The position numbers and the translations under genes are program-made. Positions 33,350-46,166 of a stretch of 64,000 nt of DNA are shown piece after piece (within the stretch, counting starts at the first letter, position 1; each line of letters starts with the position of its first letter). The DNA is from Xanthostigma xanthostigma (lineage: Eukaryota; Arthropoda; Insecta; Raphidioptera; Raphidiidae). The notes below the pieces were generated by a model. It did no database searches and was not told the DNA's origin. It saw only the letters and a program-made list of their open reading frames with translations. The stretch lies in assembly GCA_963575645.1 (NCBI GenBank), contig OY754467.1:37135108-37199107 (forward strand). The letters are read 5' to 3'.

Positions 33350-33530
33350 GAAAAACCCGTGACTTCGTCTGCATAGAAATAATGTATTCGTGCGGAACCC
33401 TAATTTTTTTAAATAAAAGTAGCCTAAGTTACTCCTTATAACATCAGCTGTCTGCCAGTGAAAGTCCCGTCAAAATCGACCCAAGTGTTTCGGAGATTAA
33501 CCGGAACAAAGAGACATTTTATTTATATGT
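33350..33530. repeat. Dispersed lepidopteran repeat ('cccgtgacttcgtc')
   Basis: Block with aaaacccgtgacttcgtctg, agcctaagttactccttata and cggagattaaccggaacaaa. It recurs at 41325-41515 and, in part, at 42525-42640. Likely a 3' end of a non-LTR element or SINE; class uncertain. Confidence 0.55.
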
Positions 33531-33713
33531 AGATACTTATAGATAAATATAGGTACAAAAAATAAACAGAAAAAAAGTGATTAAAACTGTTCAATTACAA
33601 ACTAAGTTACGATTTTATTTATTTGTATTAATTGAGCTAACGTCTGTACAATTTATTAATTAAAAATAACTCTCGCAGTATGTGGATTTTGTAGTCCGTT
33701 ACTTTATAATATA

Positions 33714-34081
33714 AAGAACATTATAATCCCTACTTTTCTTAAAATTTTAGCGCTCCAGCTCAAAAAATGTCGGAGCTATGAATTTTTGAAAAAACGCCTA
33801 ATTTTCTGGTTTTTCCTAAATTTTTCAGAACCTAATTATCCGATTGAGACATTCGACCTCTCATTCTGTAGATATTTTAATTCTCTACAAACCATTTCAT
33901 TGGGGCATTCCGATTGCTCCATTATTTTCAAAGTTACAAGCAAAAAAAGACAAAAATCGCGTTTTTTTGCAATAAACTGTTGATAACTAACAAATGGACC
34001 GGAAACTCGAGTGAAAAACACATACCTATTCATCTGCTTATTATCTTTTATTTCATCGCACAATCGGTTTGCTACTAGTCT
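33714..34081. other. Spacer, nothing recognised
   Basis: AT-rich sequence with opposing short ORFs (33786-33983, 33836-34063) that show no motif. Confidence 0.4.
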
Positions 34082-35520
34082 TTATGTCAAGCAAAAATGC
34101 TCTACAGCTTGGCCTAAAATGTAAATTGACGGCAAAGTTAAAATTTTATATTTTTTAAAATACGACACACACGAGTCTCGAGACTTTAGATTAAAAATGG
34201 CTCTAATACACAATTTCTGTAGTTTAAAAATGATAATTGCATTACTAGAGTTGCCCCAAAGGGCGATGCCATATCTCAGCAAAGGAAATACATATCCATA
34301 ATAAGCCTGCATGGTGGTTTCGGTATTAGTAAGTCTGCATAGATTTCTAAGTAAAAATATGTTAGATCTAATTTTTTTACGAATATATTCGATATGGGAA
34401 TTCCAAGAAAGATCTTTGTCTATGTAGACCCCAAGAAATTTAATTTAATCAACCACTTCGAATTGCTTATTATTTATATTTATGAATTTACTTTGCTAAT
34501 AGTTTTTGTTGTTAAATTCTAGAAAAAGAGTTTTCTACAAATTTAATTTTAGAGCGTTGTCGTGAAACACAATTGGGTATATTCATTTTCTATATTCTCA
34601 CGACTTCTAAATAACAATGTGGTGTCGCCAGCATATAATATACATTTAGAGTTTATTACCGATGATCATTTATATAAATAAAGAAAAAGAGAAGCCCAAG
34701 AATGCTTCCTTGTGGAACGCCACACTTCATTTGAAACCATTTAGATGAAATTGAAGATATCTGCGCTCGCTGTTGTCTATTCGTAAGATATAATTGACAC
34801 CAATCCCAGACCTGACCACGTATTTCATAGCAATATACTTTGTCTAATAGGCGATTATGGTTAACACAATCGAAAGCCTTACTTAGGTCAAGGCACATTG
34901 CATTACCTTTGTGTTTGTTATTTAAAGATTCTAGAATATAATTCATAGAATGATAGAGCCCGATTAGTAGGTATCTCGTCCAGGTAAAAATCCATGTTGG
35001 TTGTCATTTATAAAATTATTATACAATATGAAGAAATCTTTTATGTGCTAGTTTTTCAAAAATTTTAGATACATTGGAATTTATGGAAATCGCTCTGTAG
35101 TTAATAACCATTTTTATATATAGGTTTAATGATGCACCGTTTTAACTTGTCCGGATAGATTCCACTTTGAAACGATAAGTTAATTATATGTGTTATGGGA
35201 ACCGCTATATAGTCCGATATTATTTTTATTAAATGTGTTCGAAATTCATCTCATCCCACAGAAGTAAAGTTTTTTAAACTTTTGATAATACTGATCACCT
35301 CAGTTCTTGTTGTGGGTGATATGAAGCATGATGTGTACACTTACTAGCAATGTTTAAAAATGTGCAGTTAAAATCCTCAGTGATAATTTGAATATTATTA
35401 GTGATAGAACCATTTATCTGTAGTTTGTCAATAGTTTTTTCATTCTTTGTTTTTTTACAGTTTTTTGAATTAGTTTCCAAGCTGCTTTCCCGGAATGTTT
35501 ATTATCGGCCAAACAATTTA
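34082..35520 (-). pseudogene. Non-LTR retrotransposon (CR1/Daphne-like), decayed
   Basis: Minus-strand order: a pre-RT segment (35480-35295) with 'ING..TNN..I.E.FN..FLNIASK'; RT motifs MCLDLSKAFDCVNHNRLL and CGVPQGSILG (34946-34656); the polymerase box, read as LYAGDTTL near 34620-34640; then the C-terminal thumb-like part with FPLLRYGIALWGNS and LQKLCIRAIFNLKSRDSC (34312-34082). The normal box is (F/Y)ADD, so the first catalytic Asp has become Gly. At least three frame breaks separate the pieces. No endonuclease domain is seen upstream. It lies in the spacer between the two Smr duplications. Confidence 0.82.
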
Positions 35521-35619
35521 TATTAGATTACCTTTTTGTTTCTGCAATTATTTGCCTAAATGTTTTGCAATACTTCTTATATTCCAATTCAACATTATGA
35601 TTTTTGGATGACTTTTACA

Positions 35620-36353
35620 TCTATACTAATATATAAAGCTGAAGAGTTTGTGTTTGTTTGAACGCGCTAATCTCAGAAACTACTGGTTCGAAATGATTTT
35701 TTTTTTTTTTTTTGGATAGCCCATTTATCGAGGAAGGCTATAGGCTATATAATATTAGGCTACGACCAATTGGAGCGGAACATAAATGAAAAATGTGGCA
35801 AAATGTCTCAAAATTGGTCTGTCCGACAAATATTATCAGGTGAAATGCCTTAACTAAATATTGCAATATTAGCGCGTCTAGAGTACAAGCCCGGATAACT
35901 CAATCGGTAGAGTGCAAGACTCTTAATACCAGGGTCAAGGGTTCAAGCCCCACGTCGGAGAATATATTTTTTATTTTTTTTATTTACTACATAGCTTTCT
36001 TCTAAGGCTTACATTTCAATTTTTTAAAATTTTATTACGACTAATTAAAATTAAATAAATCTAATTAATAGGTTATTTGAAAACTATTACAGCTATAGGC
36101 ATTAGGCACCTATATAAAAATAATTTTCCTACAGTGTTTTCAATTAAATATTTATTATATTAAAAGAATTTTAACGTAAAAAAAGTATAAATACTGCTTT
36201 TTAACGACAAAAACTGTTGAACGGTAACGCCGATCATTATGAAGTTTGGACACAACATTCATCTCGGTAAACTAAGATGAATGTGCGTACTCATGTCCAT
36301 TCCTTCCCCATTCGTTCTTTTGCACCCGGGTGAAACCGGGCGGGACCGCTAGT
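35620..36353 (+). mobile_element. Helitron with tRNA-Lys-like sequence, copy 2
   Basis: Starts TCTATACTAATATATAAAGC, ends cacccgggtgaaaccgggcg...CTAG, colinear with 24453-25190. It carries a T-run of 18 near 35698 and the tRNA-like block at 35889-35960. Confidence 0.82.
35889..35960 (+). pseudogene. tRNA-Lys-like sequence inside Helitron (copy 2)
   Basis: GCCCGGATAACTCAATCGGT start, anticodon arm 'gactcttaata' (CTT in tRNA-Lys position), B box gggttcaagcccc. Several stem mismatches (cgtcggag at the 3' side). Followed by a T-rich run. This copy has the best preserved anticodon loop of the three. Confidence 0.75.
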
Positions 36354-36664
36354 AATTGATATAGTTGTTTTTTATGGAGAGACATACGCTTAATTTCAGG
36401 TGTTATCCATTGCGAATGTGTGTTGGTTTTAGAATTAGCTTTGGCATATTTAAGAGGGAAACAGAGATTAAAGTAGTGGTATAGAATATCATGAAAATTA
36501 TTGTAGGTTTCGTTAAATGTACGAATTCAACAGTACAGAATAGTTCAGCACAGAGCAATGGCGCTCGGAGTCAGTCATTCACAAAAAAGAGCGACATGCT
36601 CCGCTCCGAGAAAGGAGTAGTTCATTATGAACGACTCGCTCAGGAGCGACATATCACTATTAAT
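36354..36664. other. Spacer, nothing firmly recognised
   Basis: Contains 'gagcgacat...gaacgactcgctcaggagcgac' words that hint at a hAT-like MITE remnant, without a clear pair of ends. Confidence 0.35.
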
Positions 36665-37286
36665 ATGAACGCTAAGATTAGGAACATGGAGCTATGGAGT
36701 TAAATTGACTCTAAAAATCTATTTATAGTAAAATTTTAGAGCTTTACTATAAAATTTAAAAGAAGATCTTCGTGGCACAGGATCAAAAAATAAGCAAGCA
36801 GTGATGTTTAAAAAAATATTTATTATAGAACGTTTCGAATTGTTCACATGAAAATCTACATAATAAGATTGTATTTAATTTAAAACCAGGTAGTTTTTTT
36901 AGAAATATTAAGAAATTTTCTCTTAAAATAATAATAAGCTGTTTTTGACAAATACATTATTCTTATAGCAATTAAGATGGCATGTAATATATTTCATTAT
37001 ATTAACAACAATTGAAGTTTATATTAAATTGCTGAAGAAGTCATAATAAATAAATGACGAAACGTCCGTTTTATTAAATTTTAATTCATTTTATTAATAA
37101 TTCCCTCAAAAACCCTTTTAACCCTTTTAATAGACTAAATTTTAAATTTGGTTTGGCAGTAAAGGCCTATACTTAATTTCCATCATAAGCTACGATTGAT
37201 GGCTTCGATGTTTATCAACAGTTTTCAAACTAGAGATTGGAGATAGATTTTAGATTAATAGCTGAGGTTATCAGCGATGAAATCGG

Positions 37287-39936
37287 TTATCCGCAGTTTC
37301 GAAACAGGAGCTCTGCAGGATCTATACTTAATCTCACACGTTTTGAGAACTCTATTCTTAAACATCCGGCATTAACCTCAAAATACCTGTTAAAAAAATC
37401 ACATAATTAATAATTGATCATTTTTAATATTTTTTCTTAGTGTACTCAAAAAAATAAATAGATGTAACCTTTGCAACCGAATATAGTCTTTTAAATATTG
37501 TTTCGTGTATGTTTACGAAAACACACTCAAATATCTTCAATTTCTGTGCTATGCGCATGCGTTGAACAAAGCGCTTTGAAATTTAAAGACAAGGTTATAA
37601 TGAAATGTACTTAAAAAGAAATTTAACAATTTAGGTTCATAATTATAAAAAACCCACGCTTTTATAATTATGACCCTAAATAAATTATTAAAAATTATTT
37701 TCTTCTTTTTAGCACATTTTTTAATATATTATTTTTTACTTTTTAGTCGTTCAAAAATTTACAATTACAATAGTAAGTTTATTCCAAAAACCGTTGGGTT
37801 ATGTATTATCATCGGGAATACATATGTGTACAAAATTTCGAATCGATCGGATATATAGCGTCCGCCATATTGACTGTACAATGACGTCACATTCTTTTGA
37901 TATCCATGTCAAGATGTAATCTACCATCTTGCGGCGTCCGTCATATTGAATTATTGCATTGTCAACGGCCGTGTGCAAAATTTCAAAGCTCTAGTTTAAT
38001 TATATCTAGTCGATATTTTGATTTCAAGGTTTGACCCAAACACTGATAAGCACGGCAAGTTAAACAAAAGCTTGTAATAATTAAAGACAGTTATATATTC
38101 GAATTGCAATCGGTGGTGTGACATCAAATGATTGTGATAAAAAAATAAATTCTTACTTTATCTTTCGCTGTTCCAGTCTTCGAATAACGGCCGGTTTTAT
38201 TTTCGGCACATTATTCGGACTATGTTTGCCACGGCCCGTAATCAGAAACAGTATTTCAAACCGCTTTCTTGATTTCTGCATCCGAATCAGGCGCTCGTCA
38301 ATAATTATATCGAGCAATTGGAGAGCTTCTGCCACTCGATAATAGTGTAAATCGAGCGTCGTCCCGTTGTCTTGAGATGCCATCATTGCTAATGCGACAC
38401 AATAGTTTGCCTGTTCTATACGGCGATCATACATCTCGATTGCCTCGCAGTAATGCTGAACTACCTATAATTTGATTTTTTTATTAATACCTCAAAAAAC
38501 TTTAATTCAGTATTTCATTTTTAGAGTTTAAATCTTAAGAAACGATTTTGAGCCCGGTACGAAAATTTTATGAGCAATAAAATCAATTGGTGAGGCGTTA
38601 CGCTCCACCGCTTAAGGATTTAACGTGTGAAAGAATGGGATGAAATACATTACACTTGTGCGATACTAGACTAATCTATATGTATAGAGACAAAGTTATA
38701 TATCTGTAGGATTTAACGTGCGAAAGAATGAAATGGAATACATTACACAGCGTATCTAAGCTGACACACGCACACTTTTTTAACCTAACAAGACCGTAAT
38801 CATTCATGAACAAACGGTTTTAAAGTTTTAATTCAAAAATTGTTTCATTTTTGCTGTAGAACACCAGAGCACAGAAAAAGGTTTGATGAATGATGGAAAG
38901 TTGCTTAGAATCAATATTAAGTATGTAAAAATAACAGGTATAAAGAAACCACGTAATATTTTATGATTATTAACATAATTTTCTGAAGATTTAATACTGG
39001 AAATTCCCAAAATTGTTCTTTTTTTTGACAAGAAAATTCTGGTAATTATTTCTATCAACTATAGTCAATCCTGTGTTTTTTGCTAATTTAAATTTTTTTT
39101 TCTTATTCTTTCGAATTTTCATATGCTAATAAATATTACCTTAGGTCAAACATTATGGCTTTCTTTCATATAGAAAAATATATTAATTAATTTTTGGAGT
39201 TACCTTTCACCATCTTTCAAATCTTTCTCTACAGCAAACAGGTAAAATTCATAAAAACTGATTTTAAACAACTAATATAAAGTTTGGAGCACCGTGGTAC
39301 TATCTTAAGCAAAACAATATTAATTAATTATTAGTATATACGTACCCCGACTTGGTCCCATCTGTATGCCATTTTCAACTTGTCATAACACTGTTTCCCT
39401 AACTCATATTCTTCTACAGCTTTCTTTCGGTAAAAGCTGACCGGATCAGCTTTTCCGCGCGGTGACACATCTTGACTTGATTCTTTCCACAGGGCGTACA
39501 ACTTTTCGGGTAACGTTATCGGACCCTGCACGATCGTTACCCTACAGGAATTCGATTTCTGACTATTATCACCTTCCATACCTTCGGAGTTTGTCTCTAA
39601 ATCAGGCAACGGCACAATTTTGTTGGAGGGCGAAACGGTGGTACTACTGCCAGGTTCTTCATTAAGCCTAATTTTCACACAATACTCCGAATAATATTTG
39701 TCCGAAAGTGTCCTAGCGGTTTTCCACATGATATCCAATAGTTCCTCTGACGTGTACTTATATTGGATTTTTTTAGATTTATCTAACTGCTCTGACTGGA
39801 TGATTTCATTGTAATTAATGAAGAATTGGCAATTACTATTACAGTCATTAATGATCAAATTAACGACGTCATCTCTATGCTTCGAAAATAAACTACCAAT
39901 TTTTGGCTTATTTTTAATTTGATTCGGTGGCGACAT
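37287..39936 (-). CDS. N4BP2-like Smr-domain protein, copy 2 (3 coding exons)
   Basis: Exons on the minus strand: 39936-39346, 38464-38157, 37386-37287, 332 aa plus TAA. The same splice phases and consensus as copy 1 are all preserved, so it is probably functional. It has the same DUF1771 and Smr architecture, including LDLH and ITGRG. It differs from copy 1 by a 6-residue deletion in the linker before DUF1771 (an ESEKQSKPSQ-type stretch shortened to ESSQ). It also has about ten amino-acid changes in exon 2, one (Pro to Ala) in exon 3, and two (Lys to Arg, His to Pro) in the last exon. A 5' UTR exon donor is at 40073/40072 and an acceptor at 39961/39960. Upstream, the duplicated block carries a transposon with a long (TA)n tract, which could give the two copies different promoters. 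Confidence 0.87.
37631..37679. mobile_element. Small hairpin MITE family C, copy 3 (loop collapsed)
   Basis: Same position in the duplicated intron as 30367-30455, but the loop and inner stem (about 40 bases) are gone, leaving ttaggttcataattataaaa directly joined to acccacgcttttataatt. Confidence 0.7.
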
Positions 39937-40072
39937 GTTGAAACAAATAAATATTACAACCTGTAAAAACAAACAACACAGTTTTTTATAGACAAAATTA
40001 CTATAAGTTAATAAATAAAAGTGTAGAATGTAGATACTAGATATATATATATAAAAAAATGAGCAATCTTAC

Positions 40073-40170
40073 CTCACACTAAATAGTCGATATTACACTT
40101 AAATTCACTTTAAACTTCCACAAAACTTCTATCAAATAACCGCTTTTACACTAGACTTCTGTCAATATTC
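40073..40170 (-). other. 5' UTR exon of Smr gene copy 2
   Basis: Donor ...GTGTGAG|GTAAGATTG as in copy 1. The 5' edge is unknown and the end coordinate is a guess. Confidence 0.55.
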
Positions 40171-40517
40171 TGATGATGTCTATTCGAAGTTTAATTCTTT
40201 TATGCGTCCTAACAAGGAGATAACACACAATAGGTACCTACTATTAAAGGAGATCTATGGAATATCCCATAGTCCTAATTCGTAAAGATTACCTGTACTA
40301 GGTTAATTTTTCACCTGAATATAAAGATTTTGAAACTTCATTGGTACCTACCTAATATAATGTGATCTTTCCAAATTATATCTTTTAATCCCAGATAATT
40401 AGACGCTCGGTAACTACTTTCTTTCAAGTAGTATAAAGTATATAGGTTATTAAAAATAGGTAAGAAATCTTTTCCGGTAGGTCGATAACATACTAAAAGC
40501 CAAAAAACTCTCTTTTT

Positions 40518-41310
<793 letters not shown>

Positions 41311-41742
41311 TTTTTTTCAATTACCAGCAGAAAAACCCGTGACTTCGTCCGCATAGAAATAATGTATTCGCGCGGAACCCTAAATTTTTTTTAATAAAAG
41401 TAGCCTAAGTTACTCCTTATAACATCAGCTGTCTGCCAGTGAAAGTCCCGTCAAAATCGACCCAGTTTTTTCGGAGATTAGCCGGAACAAAGAGACATTT
41501 TATTTATATGTAGGTACTTATAGATAGAATATAGGTACAAAAAAATAAACAGAAAAAAGTGATTAAAACTGTTCAATTACAAACTAAGTTACGATTGTAT
41601 TTATTTGTATTAATTGAGCTAACGTCTGTATAATTTATTAATTAAAAACAACTCTCGCAGTATGTGGATTTTGTAATCCGTTACTTTATAATATACCAAC
41701 ATACACATGAGAATGCTACTATCCTACTATAGTGTATCAGTA

Positions 41743-42214
41743 TCTAAATACATAATATATAAAATGAAACCGTGACTGACTAACTGGACGGATTGGGCTA
41801 AAATGTGCCACACAGATAGTTATTACGAAGTAGGCATCCGCTAAGAAAAGATTTTTGAAAATTCATCCCCAAAAAGACGGCGTAAATGTGATTCAAAATA
41901 TGCATGGAGAAATCATATAAGATAAATGTATATCAATTCGAAAATGCGCAGGACTACTCCTGTCAACAAATAAATAAACACGTGTTTCATTCTTTTTCAC
42001 AAACAACCCCTTCAGAGGGGAATAAAGAGGTAAATAGTCTAAAAATCAACATGAGTGTCAATTTCAGAGTTTGTCAAAACGTTGATCACGTGAATGTCAT
42101 AAATTTTGAAAATTATTAGGGGAGGTCTACGTTGACAAAGGAGCAACTATGCCAAATAATGGGAATGCATCCGGGTTTTGTCTCAATCGCGGTCGAAGCC
42201 GCGGTAACGGCTAG
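41743..42214 (+). mobile_element. Helitron-like element, different 3' end
   Basis: Starts TCTAAATACATAATATATAA, with 'tgaaaccgtgactgactaac', and ends cgcggtcgaagccgcggtaacggCTAG. The gccgcgg palindrome plus CTAG is typical of another lepidopteran Helitron group. The small ORF 41904-42119 is not supported. Confidence 0.7.
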
Positions 42215-43934
42215 TATTATATAATATAGAGGAACATATAAAAAATACCTAAGCAAACAAAAAAATATTATCCAACTATCTAAGAAAACAATTTTTAAAA
42301 CGCGCGTTGAGACACAACCATCCGCAATAGCCCGCGCGACAGGCAGCCTTTGTGATATTAAGTCGTTGGAGGGGGAAGGGGTGAGCAGAAGTTTCGAGTT
42401 AAAGTCCCGATAGAGACATTGTTGAAAACATTTTTCTTATATAGTTTTGTAACTGTAACAATGTGAAATCTAATTATTGACATCATTTTTTTTTCAATGC
42501 AAATGTATTTTGACGAACTACAGTTTTTAATAGCCTAAGTTACTTCTTATAACATTAGATAGCTGCAGTGAAAATTCCATCAAAATCGGTCCAGTCGTTT
42601 AGCAGATTAGCCGGAACCAACAGACACAGACAAAAACTTTAAGTTTAAGTACCGTATAAACTTTCATATGCATTTTGTAAAAAGCTATTATTTTGACATT
42701 ACAGACACTTCAATCATATATATTAATACGTTAAGGTTAAACATGTTTGCCTCCCTTTTTAGAAAAAACCACACCATTTCTCCACATAAATTATATATCA
42801 TTTTACAGATAATTGCTTGCTGTACTGACATCGACAACTAAAAAATTTATTATTGCTTTTGTTTTTGTAAATTAATTAATTAACAGCAACGCTGAACAAC
42901 GTCTGCCATCTGACGACTATAATTTTGAAACAACGTCAACGCTTCGATCTGTCATCTGACCTTCATATTGTAAATACTGCATACTGCCATCTGACGGGCA
43001 ACGCTGAACAACGTCACAGCAATGCTGCTTGATGCCATCTGACGGCGTAGCTCAACGCTTTTGCTACTTGCGCCTCTATATGACACTTTTAGTAAAATAT
43101 TTCTTCGATCTGTCATCTGAGCTTCATATTGTAATACAACAAAAAGAAGAACGTTATAAGCAGTGTGCAAAATTAGAAACGAATTGAATACCTGCAATCA
43201 TATTTAAAAAATAATTTTGTAAAGTGATAATAATTCGCACAGGTCACGCTAGTTTTATTTAGCTGTGTAGATAAAAATAACCCAAGGCAATCCGACCAAA
43301 ATTGCGATCTGTAGAGTCGTGACGTACATACGTACAAACCAAGAGACAACTGCTGTTCGTGATTTTCAATTTTAGTAGTAATTATGAACTCGAACCGATC
43401 TAAAAATGGTTCTGTTTTATAGAACAGAATCTCCTCTATTCAAAAAGCTACAATTTGAATGGATTTCGAGCGAAATTAACCTAGATATAACTTCTTTTAT
43501 GAATGAAAGTCAGCTCTGACGCGCAAAGCGATAATAGAACACATACCGCAGTTCAGCGGTATATGTGCAATACCCTGAGAATTATATATTCGGTTTCGAC
43601 TGTGCAGTTTGACTGCTTCTAAAACGTTGAGACTAAGAGTGCGTGAATAGAAACTTACAAAGTGTGAGCTGAGACAGATTCTACATATTATTATAGTCTT
43701 CTAGCAGTAGACGAGTCAGTTTAATTGTTAGCTGGTATTTAGGTGAAATATGCCGAGTAATTATTTTTTATTACCTCCTCGCGTGCCTGCAGATATTATT
43801 CTTTCGCACATTATGCAGGATTATATTGTAAATTTTAATGTTAAGCATATTTTACCGCTTATGTCACTTTTATAACGTTTTAAAATGTAAACGTTGCTAA
43901 ATGTGTATTTTGATTTCAATTTGGCACACGAATT
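42215..43934. other. Intergenic with repeat scraps
   Basis: 42525-42640 holds a diverged piece of the 'agcctaagttactccttata' repeat. 42890-43110 repeats the phrase 'gccatctgac' and 'caacgctgaacaacgtc' several times in a short imperfect array. No gene is recognised. Confidence 0.45.
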
Positions 43935-44280
43935 TAATAATAATAATGCGTTTAACGTTTCTTGACTTTATGTCATAACAGACGCCATTCGCACCATCAC
44001 TATGTTTTTTTTCTTCCACACTTCCTGTTATTTTCTACAATTTTTAAATTTCAACTTAATTAATAGCAATGGGCAAATGAAGGAATTTTTAGGAAATTAG
44101 GATAAGGTAGCAAATTTTGAGCATAGGAGTTTGACTGGTAATCGGCCATGGCCTTGAATAAGGAATAATCTCGATATTTATCTGGAATTGTTGAGAGAAA
44201 CCATGGAAACCCTCAACAAGATGGCCGGTACAGGAATTACCGTTTCTCGGCTGGCAAAAACTCCCAGCCACATCTGCCTT
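43935..44280 (-). mobile_element. SINE family S, copy b (head missing)
   Basis: Minus-strand reading: gccgagaaacgg, ...tcaaactcctatgctcaaaa, ...gaaacgttaaacgcattatt, ending in (ATT)n at 43937-43947. The tRNA-like head is replaced by the junction with copy a. Confidence 0.7.
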
Positions 44281-44287
44281 ACTATTT

Positions 44288-44643
44288 TCCATCTATCACA
44301 CTTATTATTTTCCACATATTTTCTACATTTTTTGAACTTCAACTAGTTAATAGCAATGGGCGAAAGAAGGAATTTTAGAGCATTAGGATAAGGTAGGCAA
44401 ATTTTTGAGCATAGGAGTTTGACAGGTAGTCGGCCATAGCCGTGAATATCGATATTACCTATCTGGAATTATTGAGGGAAACCATGAAAAACCTCAACAA
44501 GACGGTCGGTACAGGAATTACCGTTTCTCGGCGACAGCTGCAGCAGGGAAATGGTCTCAGCCACATCTGCCCCCATCGGGATTCGAACCTGATACCTCCC
44601 GAATGTGAGTCTAGTGCTCTCACCACTATGCTACACCGCTCGG
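44288..44643 (-). mobile_element. SINE family S, copy a (with tRNA-like head)
   Basis: The minus strand begins gagcggtgtagcatagtggt (A box tagcatagtgg) and has B box ggttcgaatccc, as in tRNA-derived SINEs. It continues through the conserved body (gccgagaaacggtaattcct) to 'agatggaaaatagt'. The short + strand ORF 44442-44663 is antisense to it. Confidence 0.78.
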
Positions 44644-44734
44644 TAACAAAGCATAAGGCTTAAGTCACACGTACCACTTTCCGACCACAAAAAAGTGGTC
44701 CTAATGTGGTTGAACTCGATCACTTTCCATCAAC

Positions 44735-44885
44735 AGTTTTGTATTAACTAGTTGAAATTGAAAAAAATGTAGAAAATAATGAGAAATGTGATAGATGGAA
44801 AATAGTATAGCATAATATAGTAATGGTGCGAATGGCGTGTCTGTTATGACAAAGTCGAGTAACGGACGTTAACGTATTATTACTA
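44735..44885 (+). mobile_element. SINE family S, copy c (3' end only)
   Basis: 'aatagtatagcataatatag' and 'ggtgcgaatggcgtgtctgt', then gtaacggacgttaacgtatt and (ATTACT)-like tail. Opposite in orientation to copies a and b. Confidence 0.65.
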
Positions 44886-44894
44886 TTATCTTAT

Positions 44895-45125
44895 GCTTTG
44901 TTTGTTTTTTGTAGTACCAATCCAACTCCAAAAGTAGGGAACAGTATTAAAAATTCACTTTCGAAATTTGACAAATTTTCTAAAAAACATATTTTTGTAA
45001 AATGTCTGTTTATCTGTGAGCACGGTACAGGTCAAACGGGTAAGCTAAATGAATCAAGTTTTGATAGGATGTTTGACATGCAAATCTGAAGAGTCCTGTT
45101 ATTTTTTAAGGAAATTTTAGGTCAA
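44895..45125. repeat. Dispersed repeat, pair with 55500-55720
   Basis: Shared order of words: aaaaacatatttttg, tctgtt.gtc/gttag, ggtcaaacgg.., gatgtttg, gaagag.cctattattttt. Diverged; class unknown. 45126-45725 beyond it holds only a short (AAT)n at about 45656-45680. Confidence 0.5.
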
Positions 45126-45725
45126 ATATTGAGAAATCTTCAATAATTGTTTCGTCTATAAAATCCATTCTAAGATATTATTTTTTTTTATCAAAACCTT
45201 TTTGAATCAATACAGACATTATTATTATTATTTTAACAGCGACGTGTGAATGTAAAATATTTAAATATAAGATCCGTAAGCCCTGCCCTGTACAAAACAA
45301 ATGTGTATTTATGGTTATATTAACTGGCGCGAAGTTAAACTTCTACCATAAATCAATAAGTTAAAAATGCTACATACCTATATACGAATTTACCAACTTT
45401 CTGAGCTGATATCTCTGTTGCTTGTTGTACAAGGTGTTTCATGGATTTTTTGCACAACTAATTTATCCTAATTCTGGCTAGTTTTATGTAAAGATGGAAT
45501 ATTTCGAGTAAAAATTGTCGAACTAATCGATTAATTATTTAAATATCTCGAGATGTCGAAGTTATCACCCTGCCCAGGAAGTTCATCAGTCGTTTTTATC
45601 AGTGGCCCATTTGATTCCATTGAAAATTATGTTAAGATTTGCAAAATACAGTGTAAATAATAATAATAATAATAGTATAATAGTAGTAATAATGACAGAG
45701 GGGGTACTGTGTAGCCGCAGTCATA

Positions 45726-46164
45726 CAGTACTCTATATAGCGACACTCAAACGATTGTGCACTTTACGGCGTTATTGAGAGTTGTCGTTAAACGGAGAGA
45801 AGAAATAATTCATTAACATTTTGTTACAATAATATGTATCTACTCGTAATATATAAAATTTACAAATATATTAACTTATCGATAAGCGGCTAAGCTAAAC
45901 ATATGAAAGATAATCCCAACAAACAAAAGAACGAATTTCTTAGAATCATCGGTACGAATGATGCCGACATTAAAGCAACAAAATAACAAACAAGTATTGT
46001 TTACGGCTTAAAGATGACGTGTTGTTGTCGTTATTTAGAGTGGGTGTGTCGTTATTTAGTGTGTCATTGTATGAGCAACAAGGTAAATCAACTAGAGTTA
46101 AGTAATTTCGACGTTTTAAGGAGTTTGTCGTTATATTGAGTTACGTTAAATAGAGTTTACACTG
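45726..46164. mobile_element. pogo/Tigger-like MITE, copy 2 (empty site preserved)
   Basis: CAGTACTCTATATAGCGACA at the left and the inverse of CAGTGTAAACTCTATTTAAC at the right, with TA on both sides. Opposite orientation to 26807-27798. It lacks the 575-bp insertion found there. Confidence 0.8.
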
Positions 46165-46166
46165 TA

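Larger units (their letters stand above)
28952..33713. repeat. Segmental duplication, copy 1 (with Smr gene)
   Basis: From 'atgaacgctaagata' to '...ttactttataatata' this block is colinear with 36665-41695, with high identity through exons, introns and flanks. Copy-specific differences: a tandem of about 320 bp at 29230-29870 (single in copy 2), and about 26 bp at 31542-31567 absent from copy 2. Copy 2 has an insertion of about 790 bp upstream of the gene. Confidence 0.88.
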
